This document shows, piece by piece, positions 24,952 through 37,100 of a stretch of 64,000 nucleotides of DNA (positions are counted from its first letter, which is position 1; every line of letters starts with the position of its first letter). The notes below the pieces were generated by a model. It did no database searches and was not told the origin of the DNA. It saw only the letters and a program-made list of their open reading frames with translations. Source of the DNA: Prinsepia uniflora (Eukaryota > Streptophyta > Magnoliopsida > Rosales > Rosaceae). The position numbers and the translations under genes were made by a program. The stretch covers positions 76,674,916-76,738,915 of the forward strand of contig CM064866.1 of NCBI GenBank assembly GCA_032719365.1, given 5' to 3'.

Positions 24952-25356
24952 TTTTTTTAAATTCAATTTGGCCTTTTGCTTATTATTAATGAGTTTACTT
25001 ATAAGTGTACTTTAAAATTGTTATTTTTTTTTGGGATATGCCCTTTGTAAACTTGTAGCTATAATTTTTTTTTATGTTACTGTTGACCTAACTAAAAAAA
25101 TAAAATAAAAACAAAGAATATATATTCCCTTTCCCAATATAATGAATCAAAATTAATAACCGGCCAAATGAGAGGAACATGGCAACACAACTGGTGCCTT
25201 CTGTTATTACTAGGAACTGGTGGCTTAATCCATTTTTTTTCAGACAGACCCGCTAATAAGATACAATTGAAGGTTGAACATCTTAGGAAGGAATCAACTG
25301 AAATACTATTCTATAATCTATTTCTTTCAATCCATGAATTCGAATAAATAAATTGG
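24952..25356. other. Spacer between the Pack-type element and the ArfGAP gene
   Basis: AT-rich, with the downstream part likely including the 3' UTR of the minus-strand ArfGAP gene. Nothing else was recognised. Confidence 0.4.
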
Positions 25357-28300
25357 TCATCGTTTAGTAAACAATCCCTGAGTTAATGATGAGAAATCAT
25401 AATCCCTTCCTGACTTAGTAGGAGGGACGGAAGATATTGGTGACAGTGATGAAAATCCGGTAGCTCTGACATTTGTGACACCGTTAACTAGAGTTACTGG
25501 CCTCGTCGTGTACATGCTGCAACAAAAATGACGACGGCAATAAAATCATATCCCAAATGTTCTTCATTTCAAAAAATTACCTCACACAAGTACCATCAAC
25601 ACTCAACTCGTATGATTTAGAACAAATCGGACATTCCTAAATGGGACAACTCTGGATGGTCTAATGTTTACCTTGATGTTGGGAAAGGAGTTGCATTGCC
25701 TACTGGTCGTGTATGATAGCTGTTTCCTATCTGGCACACACAAAAATGTCAGGATAAGAGATGGATCATCAAGTGGAAAACACTTACTCTAAGTTTTTTC
25801 ATCAGCACAACCTGTGTATAATATTGGGAATGAGTAGGCACCGGGTTTCTAGAAACTTGGTGGCCAATGCTTTGCTCATTTCGATTGGGGATGTGGATGG
25901 CATGGGATCCAGGTTGTACGTTTGCAGGAATGGAAAGTGATCCATTAGATTTCGCTGAGAGTAATGTCTGTTGCTGAGATTGCATTGCAAGTTGCTGAGA
26001 TTGCATTGCAAGTTGCTGTTGATGCATAGAGGATGGAGAAACCATACTGGACTGTCCAAAATCCAATATAAAATTTGTGAGAGGAACATAAGCCTGTTTT
26101 AAGTACTTACAAAGAACTTGGAACACATATATATATATATATATATACCTTCCCAAATAAGTTTATGATGTCGTTCTTCACGTCATTCTGGGGTTTCATT
26201 GAAAAGGGCTGAGTGACTGGCATTGAATCTATTAATAAATCCTCAATGCCATATTTTGGTTGAATCTTGCTTTCAGATGGTTCTGATCTAATACTTTTCT
26301 CTTCTGTCAATTTTGTTTCAACTGCTGCATGTTAAGGAGGTTTAGTGCCAATGGAAATGCAGAAGGCCTACTTAAAATTAAGATGTTATCAATATGAAAA
26401 TTTTTGTCCTCGGAAAAGAAATATACCATGGAAATCAGCCAATGTATTCTTAGTGGCAGGTGTCATAGACTCATTTCCTCTAGGTTCCTCCACGGAGAGC
26501 AAATTGAAGAGATCAGTAGCGTAATCCACTTTAACTGGTAGGGAAACAGGTGTAATTTTAGAACTGCTCGCTTCACTTGCTGGTTCAGCTTTCAAGACTG
26601 CTGGTTTTGGTTTCTGCTCAAGTACTTGTGGTTTCGGATCATGATTGACCTGCCAAGACCAATAAGCTTACAAAAATAAGCAGCAGCCTGATATGTATCA
26701 GTTTTCGATTGGGATGGCAATAAACAAAATAGCATTTACCCGCTGAGGTGTCCTGTTACTTGTAACTGGTGGATGAGCAACTTTCTGCTCTTCATGAAAT
26801 CGTTCTGTTTCTTTCACATGGCTACGCTGAGTACTGGTTTCAGGTCTTGCTCTATAAACAGAAGTCTTCTCCTCACTCACCTGGGGAGATGACTTTAGTT
26901 TTCCATCCCTAGGAACCCATTTTTTGAGTTCATACCTAATGGATAAAATAAGCACCCAAATAACTAAGCCCAAAATATGAACCAATAATGAATACATGGC
27001 AACATCATACAAATTTACTCAAAATGCAAGGATAAACAAAGTCATACTTTGCCCGAATGAAATTCTCAATTCCAACTCTGTCATAATTTGGAGGCAAATC
27101 TGCTTCCCAATAACCATTCGACTTTTCGTTTCCCATAGCTAGCAGCAACAACAAACCAGATAAATTTCAGTACTCTATGACATAAGTCTAGACTCACCTC
27201 CCACCAGAATGAAAAGAAGCTGGTAACATACTGGTACTCACATTGAATAAATGCAACCTGATCTGGAAGCCATGTGTCCAAAGTAGCCGATCTCACCTGC
27301 AAAAAACACCAATTTCATTGAAACGATGCATAACATATAGAGAATAGCACTATGATTTGTACAAAAAATAGAAAATGCAGTGAAATATTACACATTCAAG
27401 TCCTAACATAAATAGGAAAAAAAAATATGCCACCTTTGATATATGAACCCCAAGACTCCTGTGGATCCCTGAACATTGCATGCATATGAAGATTCCAAGA
27501 TTCACGCTAGCCCATCGTGGAGCACTGCACAGAGAAAAGGGGACATTCCAATGGTAATCATTGATACTAAATATGCTAATGATGAAACAATCTTCCCCAA
27601 AACCAAAAGAATACCTACTTGGTTTTGCAGTCTGCACATTCTCTGTTCCCTGGTAATTTTAGAAGACCCTCCAATATCTGCAAACAAGGAAACCACATCA
27701 CACCAAACGATATTAGAGCTAATAGTGAACCCGGTTCAAATGTTGAACGAGAAAATACAAATATACAAGTGAAGATGAAAACCCAGCCTGGCTCGGAGTC
27801 AGCTTGAAGCTAAAAAGTGCTTCATAAAATAAATATAAAAAATGCAACCACTTAAAACATTTAATGCAAATAATAGACATCTGTGTCTGTGAGCTAGATG
27901 ATGCACAAAATATATATTCTCAATTCCTCATCACCCTCTGTACCGAACAAGTGACAACTCATTGTGGACCTTCACTAAACCATGCTTGCGCCATCAATAC
28001 ATCAATACCTTGTACATACTATGAACAGAATACGATTTACTTTTCTCTCTTCAAAATTTTCAACGAAAAATAACTGAATGCAACCTAAGATGAGCAACAT
28101 AGGTAGTGCCGAATAACGAATTCTTATGTTTACAGGAATATGTGTACCCAAAATCATACTGGATACAATGGAAATTGAATTTTTAACTTTGTGACTGGTA
28201 AAGTAAAGCAATATGCAAACAACAACAACAATCGTGTTCAAAACCCAATTAACAGGATGAATGGATCATAAGAGTTTGAACTTTGAAGCCAACCCATCAG

Positions 28301-28525
28301 CCCAAAACACTGAACATGCCTCAAAGTTTGACCAAAAACAAACCCAGGAATTTAACTCCCCACAAAACAAGAAACGAAAAAAGATCAAATCTTTGGACCA
28401 TAACAAAATAGAGAAAAGAAGTTAACTTGAGAGAGATTATGTCCAAGTAAAAAAGACGAAGTCTGAAGACAGACCTTTCTGTGTTTGGCATTAAGCTCTT
28501 TAGAAACGTTGGCCTTCTGGTTCAT
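25357..28525 (-). CDS. ArfGAP of the AGD5 (NEVERSHED) / AGD15 class
   Basis: ARF GTPase-activating protein, expected to act in trans-Golgi/endosomal vesicle traffic. Eleven exons join in frame to 474 residues: 28525-28475, 27677-27619, 27524-27434, 27296-27242, 27138-27048, 26935-26740, 26649-26427, 26324-26149, 26051-25788, 25730-25672 and 25516-25357. The start is MNQKANVSKELNAKHRK. The ArfGAP zinc finger is intact (CADC, 16 residues, CMQC), followed by the arginine-finger region GIHRSLGVHISKVRS and WLPDQVAFIQSMGN. The long tail has the KVDYATDLFNLLS motif, a Gln/Met-rich repeat and the typical end RDYDFSSLTQGLFTKR. Length and tail resemble AGD5, while the middle is also like rosid AGD15, so the orthologue is not settled. 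Intron 8 begins inside an (AT)n microsatellite (about 26127-26148). Confidence 0.92.
25974..26021 (-). repeat. Gln/Met-rich coding repeat in the ArfGAP exon 9
   Basis: Two near-identical 24-bp units give QQLAMQSQQLAMQSQQQ in the protein. AGD5-type proteins have a Gln-rich stretch (MHQQQ...) at this place, so the repeat is an expansion of a family feature. Confidence 0.75.
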
Positions 28526-30442
28526 TTTGCTGCCAATCCAAACAGCTCCTTCACTTTCTTTCCTCTGGAAATGAGAAAGTGGGTATACTTTTTCTTTCTT
28601 CTAACTTCAATCGCTCCCTTGTCTGGTGGTGTTGTTGTTTGTGGACTTTGGAAGCTGGCAAATGGCAATTGGGAATGGGAAATGGCGATTGGCAATGACA
28701 ATGGCATCTCTATAGTAAACACACGCGTCACTTATTCTTCTTCTCTTTTTGGCCTTTTTCTTCCGCTTTGTGGCGCGTCATGCGCGTTGGCCTTTGACGG
28801 CGCCGTCCTTTGTTTTCCATTTTTTTGGTGTTATCTCCCCTATTTTGAATTCTATTTTAACCATTTATACCCAATTCAAATCTGATCCGTTTAATAATTG
28901 TGTTAAGAATATCTAACCTAAATCCGACCTGTTAATGATCCGTATAACTCGTTTAACTCATTTAATAAACATGTCATACTCAAAACTCAATTAACATATG
29001 ACCCGTTTGACCCGTTTAACATGTTTATCATATTTAAATTATAAGATTTAATAGATATTTAGGTAGGTAAATGGATAAATATATGGGTTAGTAATGACAC
29101 ATTTATTAAATGGGTCAATATATAAGCCAATATACAGGTTAACAGGTTAACCCGAAATCTACTCATTTATTAAACGGATTGACAAGTCATTATACGGATT
29201 AACAGGTTGATCTGAAACCCACCTGTTTAATAAACAGGTCATAATGAGTTGACCCGAAATTTTAATCGTGCGGATTGATCCAGATAAATTTCGTGCGGGT
29301 TTCGAGTCGTGTTAAAAATTGTCACCCTTAATCTCCCCCCTACCGTTTGGTTTACCCGCACCAAACAACCAAACAAATATTTAGTCCATAAGAATGAGAT
29401 AACCAAATTAAACAACTCCCAAAATGCAATTCCTTATCTATCCACCGCTTTGAGTCCATGAAGAAACAAACAAATAAGAAATCTGCCGCTTTGAGTGCAA
29501 TTTCAGCCTTGGAAATACCCCCAATTTATTTGTGATCATTCGTAATGCACTGTTAGCATTGTAACAAAAATTAGACCGGGTTAAAAGTACTAGTAAAGTT
29601 TTAATGAAGTCATTTTTATGTATGGCAACGATTTGATCAATTTTTTTTATGATCGTAATGAATTTTCGTTCTTTAAAAAAACACTTTGTAACAAAAATGT
29701 TTTAAAATAAACAAATAATTCCCTATTTGGTAGAAATATCTCATTTTAATTATCAGATTATTATAATGTCAAATCGTAAATTGCAATTTTAAATCAGATG
29801 AAATTTATAATCCGCAACTCTTGAGACGAAGAAAATTGAGGTTAGAACACAAAATTAATGGTAATTGTATAATTAATTAACTTTTGAATGTCAAACTTTT
29901 ATTTTTTTGGTGAATTTTCAAGTCTAACACTTAAATAACACATAATAAATGACATAGTGAACTAACCCGACTTGATACCAAGAGGGTGTGGAGAAGTTTT
30001 TACACTGGTTTTTAGAAGCAAGAAAGGCATGTCGTGTGGTTTAGGAATTGGAGAGATGCTAAAACCAGTTCCATGCTATGAACATGTGAGTATGTGGTTA
30101 CTTGGTGCCTTAGTTTTCCTCTCTGATTTGCTCACCAAAACCCCAAATTATCGTTAATGATTGTGCTAAAAATTTGGTTAGGTAGCTAATAATAATTTTC
30201 AATTGACTCTGGCTACGATCAGATGAGCAGATGACAAATGGTATACTTTTGGTATAATGGTTTGATTGAACTAACAATAACGTACATTTATATCATCCAT
30301 ATGAAAATACCAACTAAACAGAAGACATAGAATAAGTTATCTTCAGAAGAAAAATGGGGGATTTCAAAGCTGATCCAAAATTCCAAATCCCATCTAATAT
30401 CATTGACAAGTAATATACTAATACTTATAAAATGCATTCAAA
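28526..30442. other. Intergenic between the ArfGAP gene and the DUF300 gene
   Basis: The first part (28526 to about 28750) is the ArfGAP promoter/leader side. From about 28870 to 29320 is a repeat-like stretch with many variants of ACCCGTTTAA and GGGTTAACAGG, likely a degenerate MITE-type element. The remainder is AT-rich, without a supported gene. Confidence 0.4.
28870..29320. repeat. Degenerate dispersed repeat with ACCCGTTTAA motifs
   Basis: The stretch is filled with short, partly inverted variants such as GACCCGTTTAAC, AACAGGTTAACCCG and TTTATTAAACGG. It ends near GTGCGGGTTTCGAGTCGTG. Ends and target duplication could not be fixed. Confidence 0.45.
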
Positions 30443-32091
30443 TCACTCCCTCTTCTTGTTCAATTTCATTTTCGTTTCAACATCTCCACTGTAAGGCGAC
30501 ACATGGTATGCGTATTGCTGGAGGACAGAAAACACGACCATCTCCAAACATATCAAGACATTCTGAATGGCTTCCTCAATGTGCTCCACATCTAACCAGA
30601 AATGATGAGATCGAATCACACCTACAGCAGCTAGCATTTTAATGACCACTCCCTGCAAATGGTTCAGCAAGTCTCATTTCATTACCAACAAGAAAAATGT
30701 TTATAGGGATAGCTTAAGTCAATCAGTTTCCAACAGAACCAGCAGGTTAAGTCAATGGTGGTTCAGCAAGTCTCATTTCATTACCAACAAGAAAAATGTT
30801 TATAGGTATAGCTTAAGTCAATCAGTTTCCAACAGAAGCTGCAGGTTAATTCAATGGTGGTTCAATTACGAGCCATTGTCCACTTTCTTACACCTCTTTG
30901 GTTTCTTAGTCTAAACACCAGAATATCAAACTAATCTATCTTAATTTCAGAAGGTGAGCGGCTGAAAACAAGTTAAATGATTTTCATGATCAAAAGATCG
31001 AAACCAACAACTCAAGATAATACTGATAATCGGGAGATTCTATAGAAGGGTTTCATATGCAAATCCGATATGCAAAAGAATTAAGGAGGTAGAGGGATTG
31101 TACCTGCCAAAAGCAGAAGAAGACAATTCCCTTGATGCATAGGAACTTTGCAAGGGGTGAATGTGGTTCCAATTCCTTTGCAAAGACATGGTAAAACACC
31201 ACTAGAGAGTAGAGTGCTAACGAAACTGAAACATTAAGAATGATAGTGAATGTCCAGCTCAACCAACTGGGGTACACTCCAACTGCTTGCAGCGTTATCA
31301 TCAAAATAGAACAAACTGGGCGTATGACAACAAACTGCCAGGTCCAATACTTGAGTAGCTTCAAGGTATGGTGGTCTAGCCGAACAGTGTGAGGCTGCAG
31401 TTTGTCAAGACGCATTATATCTGTTATTATATAGTAGATATAATAATGAATGATGCTTTCAACTACAAAGATAAGATTATGCATTCTGGAATCAGAATAT
31501 CGATAAAACCGGGAAGTTTGATTCGAAGATAGCTGTGTTAGGAGTCCGAACCAGCATGTTCATTGCGTTGTAAACTGAAAGAACATAAAACTATTCCATA
31601 CCTGAAAAAGAGTCATAGGAAATGAGTGGTGAATTTCTCTTCCTTTAATTTCATCTGGCACGATATTTTTGCTCATTGATATGTTCAGGAAACTATACAT
31701 TAGAGCCAAGAACTTAGCAATCACCTGAAAGTAGAAACATGAGAAGTTAGCAAATCTAGGAAGCTATAAACCGATTAAGGCCACATGAAAAGGAAAAATA
31801 TCATAATGGAAGTCAGGAGTCACTCACCAGAGCTTCATAGCACTCCTTAACAGAGTCCAAAAACAGGAAAAATGTTTTGCTTCCCTGGATAGCCAATAAA
31901 CCCACAAACGAGTCAGCTGCATATAGTGGAGCCATGAGAATAATGATTATTATAGCCTTCTGTTCCTTTGGGTTTTTCCAGTAAAAGAGATGTTGCGACA
32001 ATAACTGGACAGTGAAATGCAGTGTAAGCATCACACAAGCTGCTGATCCTAGCAGTGTCAATTGCCCACGATCCATTGCACTAAAATCCAT
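30443..32091 (-). CDS. LAZ1-like DUF300 (TMEM184/Ost-alpha family) membrane protein
   Basis: Four coding exons (32091-31828, 31724-31602, 31394-31104, 30652-30443) join in frame to 295 residues. This is close to the short plant DUF300 proteins (At4g21570 type) and shorter than LAZ1 itself. The start is MDFSAMDRGQLTLLGSAACV. The protein has about six to seven hydrophobic segments, and the conserved APLYAADSFVGLL, KECYEAL, HHSFPMTLFQ, LKLLKYWTWQFVVIRP and KFLCIKGIVFFCFWQ motifs mark the family. LAZ1 relatives sit in vacuolar/plasma membranes and affect membrane integrity and brassinosteroid signalling. The role of this short form is unknown. A non-coding first exon probably lies near 32740-32830. 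Intron 3 contains a 99-bp tandem duplication. Confidence 0.9.
30661..30858. repeat. 99-bp tandem duplication in an intron
   Basis: Units 30661-30759 and 30760-30858, both starting GGTTCAGCAAGTCTCATTTC, differ at only a few positions. It lies in intron 3 of the DUF300 gene, next to the acceptor of the last exon. Confidence 0.9.
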
Positions 32092-32739
32092 TTTTTGAGC
32101 GGTGAGATGGAAGCCAAGGCCAGAATCTGCTCAAAGAATATTATATGATCTTCAGATACGACAGTCAGCCATATCCCAAGCAACATTTCTAAAAGACATC
32201 TGCAATTTTCAATTTGAGCAATACAAAAGTAAACTTTATTTTAAATTAGACATTGAACCTAACTTAGCAAAATGCTACAAAGTTCTTCAAATTAGGATAT
32301 TGCCTAACATCCTTAAAATTCTTACTTACTCCTACGTATATACACTGCATTTAGATATTGAGAATGTTGCAATAAGATTAGATATCGAAACTCCAAACAC
32401 TCGGCTCAGCTATTCTTGATTGTTGCAAGCCGATACTTCTTGTCTAACTTCAGAATTTCTTGAAAGAGACCACATGCTCAATAAGTAAATATAGGATTTT
32501 GCACAAACCCATAAAGAGTTTAGCTCAAATTGACACCAGCAACGTTTAAAACTAGTAATCCAACAAGAAGACAAAGACGGTGGCAAGCAACAATCTTTGA
32601 TTTTACCATACAACTAAAATAACTCATATGATTCTCAGTTAATCACAAATCATACCGAAAACGAAAATTCGATCGAAAGCAGTGTGACAGGTAAGAAAAT
32701 TTCGGCTCAGAAGAGATGGGTACGGAGAAGAAACTCACC

Positions 32740-32835
32740 GAACCAACGCAGCCGAGTGGATCCGAGAGTGAACGAATCGAATTTTTCCAACCCAATTCAG
32801 GCTTGAGGGTTGTTGTTGGGTGTTGGGCGAGTATT
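32740..32835 (-). promoter_or_regulatory. Probable 5' non-coding exon and promoter edge of the DUF300 gene
   Basis: On the minus strand a leader-like stretch ends GGTTCG|GTGAGT (donor at about 32739). A good acceptor (GAGCAG, near 32128) lies about 36 bp before the ATG at 32091. This would give a 5' UTR intron of about 0.6 kb. Confidence 0.4.
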
Positions 32836-34106
32836 AATAGTGATAGTATTGTGAAATGATTTGTACTGTAAAGGTGCTTCTTTTTTCAGTCAGTCCACGC
32901 TCTCTTTTCGGATGCTGTCTGTCTTGTTGCGGATTTATGAATTACAATCCAACAACCCTCTCAATTATGAATCATAGGGATTTATTTCCTTGCGGAGAAG
33001 GGGTCTGGCTGCCAGTAGCCACTCAATGGGTTTTAAATCTCTTTTCATTTTTCATTTTTATTTTTTAATTTTATGGGAGGGTTTCGTTTTAAGTGAAATT
33101 GTGGCTCCAAAGAAAAACGTGGGCCCAACTCCCAAGTGGCTAATACAGTCACTGGTTTAACACCCAAAACTTAACCTTGCTCAAATGAACCGTCTCCTTC
33201 TTCACCACTTCAAAAATCGGTTTCGGAAAACATTGAGCTCTGGCTGTGCGTCACCGAAACCAAAAACTTGAGCTTCCCACAATCCCACCAAAACGAGGCT
33301 ATTTTCGAGATACGATTCCTTTCCATTCAATTTTCCATGCATGCTCAGATGCTCTTACAATTCTGGGTTTTGGAAATTGCGAGTGTTTTGATTTCTCTCG
33401 GAAAATTTTGCTACTTTCAGTTTATTGCATTCTGGATTTTATGAGTTTGGCCAAAATGAATGATGGGAAGCAATAATTGGGCGGCATTATTAGTTAGTCC
33501 GCCTAGATTTTGAAGGCTATTTTTTCTGCTACTGTGACATTAGACATCTGAAAATTTTGAGCAAACTATGAATACAATCACCAACATAAAAATTCAAATA
33601 ATTGCAAAAAATTCATCATTTTAGTAGCTAGTACGTCTTGGGAAAGTATAAATTCGGAATCAACAAGAACAAAGAACATATAGCCCTTTGATTTTCACAT
33701 TATTACAAATATTATTAACTAGGATTGTCTGCGTCAACGAGATCTTATCAGTTCTGATAAATGTAACTAAAAGACTAGACGAGGTACTTTAATTTGTCTG
33801 GAACTGAAAGGAGATAGATGGGAGAAAACAGGTTCAGTCGGTTTAGATAGGCAGAGGCTGCTACTACTGGACCTGGGTACCATTAACATTTTCCTCTTGA
33901 TCCTGCAGATATTGAAAAGTGAGCCAAATTATAAAGGATAAATTGTCTCAAGAAAGAGCTGTTATTCGCACTCCAGAAAAGTCATATTGCGCTCTTTTTT
34001 TTTTTTCTAAGTCAATGAATATAGAATTGCGTGAACTAGATAAGTGAATGATGACTTTTCTTAGTGTGATATATCAATTTTCTGGATAATGTGTATATTA
34101 CCCAGT
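32836..34106. other. Intergenic between the DUF300 gene and the NBS-LRR gene
   Basis: No supported gene. A minus-strand piece near 33850-33905 has a good acceptor (ATCTGCAG) and could be a 3' UTR exon of the NBS-LRR gene. Confidence 0.35.
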
Positions 34107-37100
34107 TCAGTAAAGAGTCTTTGCTATAGAAAGAAGGGAGGCAATAAAAGTTTCTCCTTCTTGGCTGGTTGTGCCAGTATCCAGTTTAGACTGTGGGATA
34201 CTGGAAGCTGAAAGAAGGGAGGCAATAAAAGTTTCTCCTTCTCGGCTGTTTGTGCCGTTAGCCAGGCTAGACTGTGCGGTACTGGAAGCTGGCTTTATGA
34301 ATGCCACTTTCTGTGGAACGCTCTTACTAGCATGAGCAGGAGAAAGCTGACTTGAGTGCAGTAAAGTTCCCTTCTCATCTGAGGGAGCGATAAAAAATCA
34401 ACATTATTTATACTATGTATAAACCTAGTATCAACACTCGATTATAATTATTGGATGCTGTTTCTTTTTAAAAAGGAATAAACAGATTTCAGACGTGTTA
34501 GAGAATACCGTCTATACTGGCCCTACTGGGTGATCCCTCCACCTCTGCTAGAGACCCTGCAAACACCAAAAATAGAATGATAATAGTGATTGAAATGCAA
34601 TGCATTGAAATCTAAGCATTTCAGCATAATAATCCTGTGAAAAATTGGTTCTGGGAGGAAGGACGTACCGAAACTGCGTCTCTTTTTCTTCTGGTTGATG
34701 AAACTGAATGAGCTCGTATGGAATTTTCATGAAAAATAAAATTCATTGTTAATGGCTTTTAACCAATATAGGGAGAGACAAAGATGAGCTGAAAATACAA
34801 TTTCCTTAATACTGTGGTTGACGTGTACAGTGAACAAGGTTTTGATGTTTGTGCGGGGCATACTAACCTTGGCCTGCGTAGCACTTCTTCAGCCGGCAGA
34901 GAAGTTATGATCTGCATCTTTAGTGCAGGAAACTTCCAAATGGTTTGCTGAGAATTACCTTTAATTTCTACCTCATAAATGTTCTTCAGTTCAGCCGGAT
35001 CAACCAACACCAACTCCTGTAATCTTGGATGACTAACATTGGGATTTTTTTCCACATCCATCCTCTGCAGTCGTCTGATAGAGATCTCTTGGAGGTTTGG
35101 GAAGTATTGCAACATCTCAATCCTGAATAAGTAGACCAGATTTTCACAGTCAAAGATTTGGATAACCTTTAGGTGCTTCAGACGAAATGCGACCTGCAAC
35201 TGAAGTAAGTCATCAGTGTATTCTTTTGACTCTATCAATCCCTCCATCTTCTGGCATTTTTCAACTAGAATGCTTTTGAGGTTTGGAAGGTTGAACAGCA
35301 TGTCAATCTTGAACAAATAGACCAGATTTTCGCAGCCAGAAATATTGATGACCTTCAGGCTCTTAAGATGACAAGTAACCTGCAACCAAGATATATCGTT
35401 ATTGCTCCTTATATGCAGCTCAGAGGTGTCTTCTGGGAGTGAGACTGGTTTTTTTCCTTTCACAAGGAAATTGCTGTTGATGAAAATTATGCTGTTTTCA
35501 GGTAACTCTTCTTGACAGGAATCACCTACACAGAATTTGAATTTGGATAGACAATGCTGCCTTGAAGCAATATATTCATTGAAGGCTTCTGCATCCAGGA
35601 AGTTGACATGAAGAGTAGCTAAACGCCAAAGGGCACCCAGCTCTTTAACACTTTCTCCTTTGGTTGATCCCCACAAGGAACCCGAGTCATAAGTTATCAT
35701 TAACAGGTCCTCCAGATGAGATAATGCACGCACTAATCCAGCTTGAAGTTCTCCCACATTTGTACGAGACAGGTTTAGGCGAATGAGGTTTGTTAATTCT
35801 TCCATCCCATCAGGCAACTGTGATATGGGAGTATCAGACAGGTCCAGGACAAGTAGATTCTTAGAGTTTGCTAATGATGGCAGAGATTTTAAGTTGCAAC
35901 AATTGCGCAAAAGGAGTGCGCGCATCTTTGTCAAGTTGGAAAAGGCTGACTTTGGAAGGGAATGGATATTAGTATGAGAAAGGTCGAGAACTTTGATGTT
36001 AGGCATGGCACGAAAGAAATGCTCATGCAAGTACAAATCAATGGGGTTGTGCTGCAGAAGTAATGTGGATAGCTTAGGAAATTTAGGTTCTGCTGCAAGC
36101 GCTGCAATCTGATTATACATCAATGATGCTCTCTCCACTTCAGGCCCCTCCTCTTGCAACCGGAAGCGTTGAAGATTCTCTTTAGCTTTGATAAGAAACT
36201 GAGGGCTACGTTTGGTAAGATCGACTGCCAGGTGCCTAACTAAGTTGCGCATCTTTATATATTCTTTGCCATCTTCTTGACTGACTACTTCCAGAAGGTA
36301 AGCTCTTTTGAGCTCATCGAGTATCTCTTTTGCTTTTGTTATATCTTCTATATGTGCATGACTCTCTTTTGGACCCAATAAACCCTCCCAAAACCAATAC
36401 TCCACTAACTCTTTTTTTTTCAATTTTATGGCCACATGGGTATAATGCGCAATACAGGAAACATTGCTGAGCTTCTTCCTTCAACATATCATAGCCCTGT
36501 TTCAGACGAGCAAGTGCCTTTTCTTTCATGCCTTCCAAGCGAACGGTAGAGCCTTTCAATCCATCAAATGCTTCATTCCAGAAAGTATCATTTGACAGAA
36601 TCATCGGTCTTTAACTCCGTCAAGGTTTGTGCCAGAGAGACAATTGCCAAGGGCAACCCATCACATTCATCTACCATGTGCATTGCAATAGCTCGAGTAT
36701 CCACTGTTAATGCCGATAGTGTAATGCCAGCTTCACGCTCGAACAAGTTTTGTGCCTCGGAACCTGAGAGAGGTTTGATCTCAACTCTTTTATCAAATTT
36801 TATGTCACTACACACTGGAACTGATCTGGATACAATGATAACCTTGCAGCAATTTTCCTTCGTAGGCCTTGGAATTCCAATAGCCTCCAGAGAGATCTTC
36901 TTCCACATATCATCCAAAATGATCAGAAATCTTAACTCCGTCAATGCGCTTTCCAAGGTCTCTGCTCTACTCCCAGTAGCCTTATTAAGATCAACTTGTA
37001 ATTTCTCTGCAATTTTCTTTTGCAAGCTATCAATTGATGATGACTGATTTGATCCAATATTATTCTCTGCAGTCACCCAAATAACTTTATCAAAATATTG

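Noticed and set aside
28481..28885. 134-codon plus-strand open frame
   Set aside because: It overlaps the first exon and promoter of the ArfGAP gene on the other strand and has no recognisable domain.
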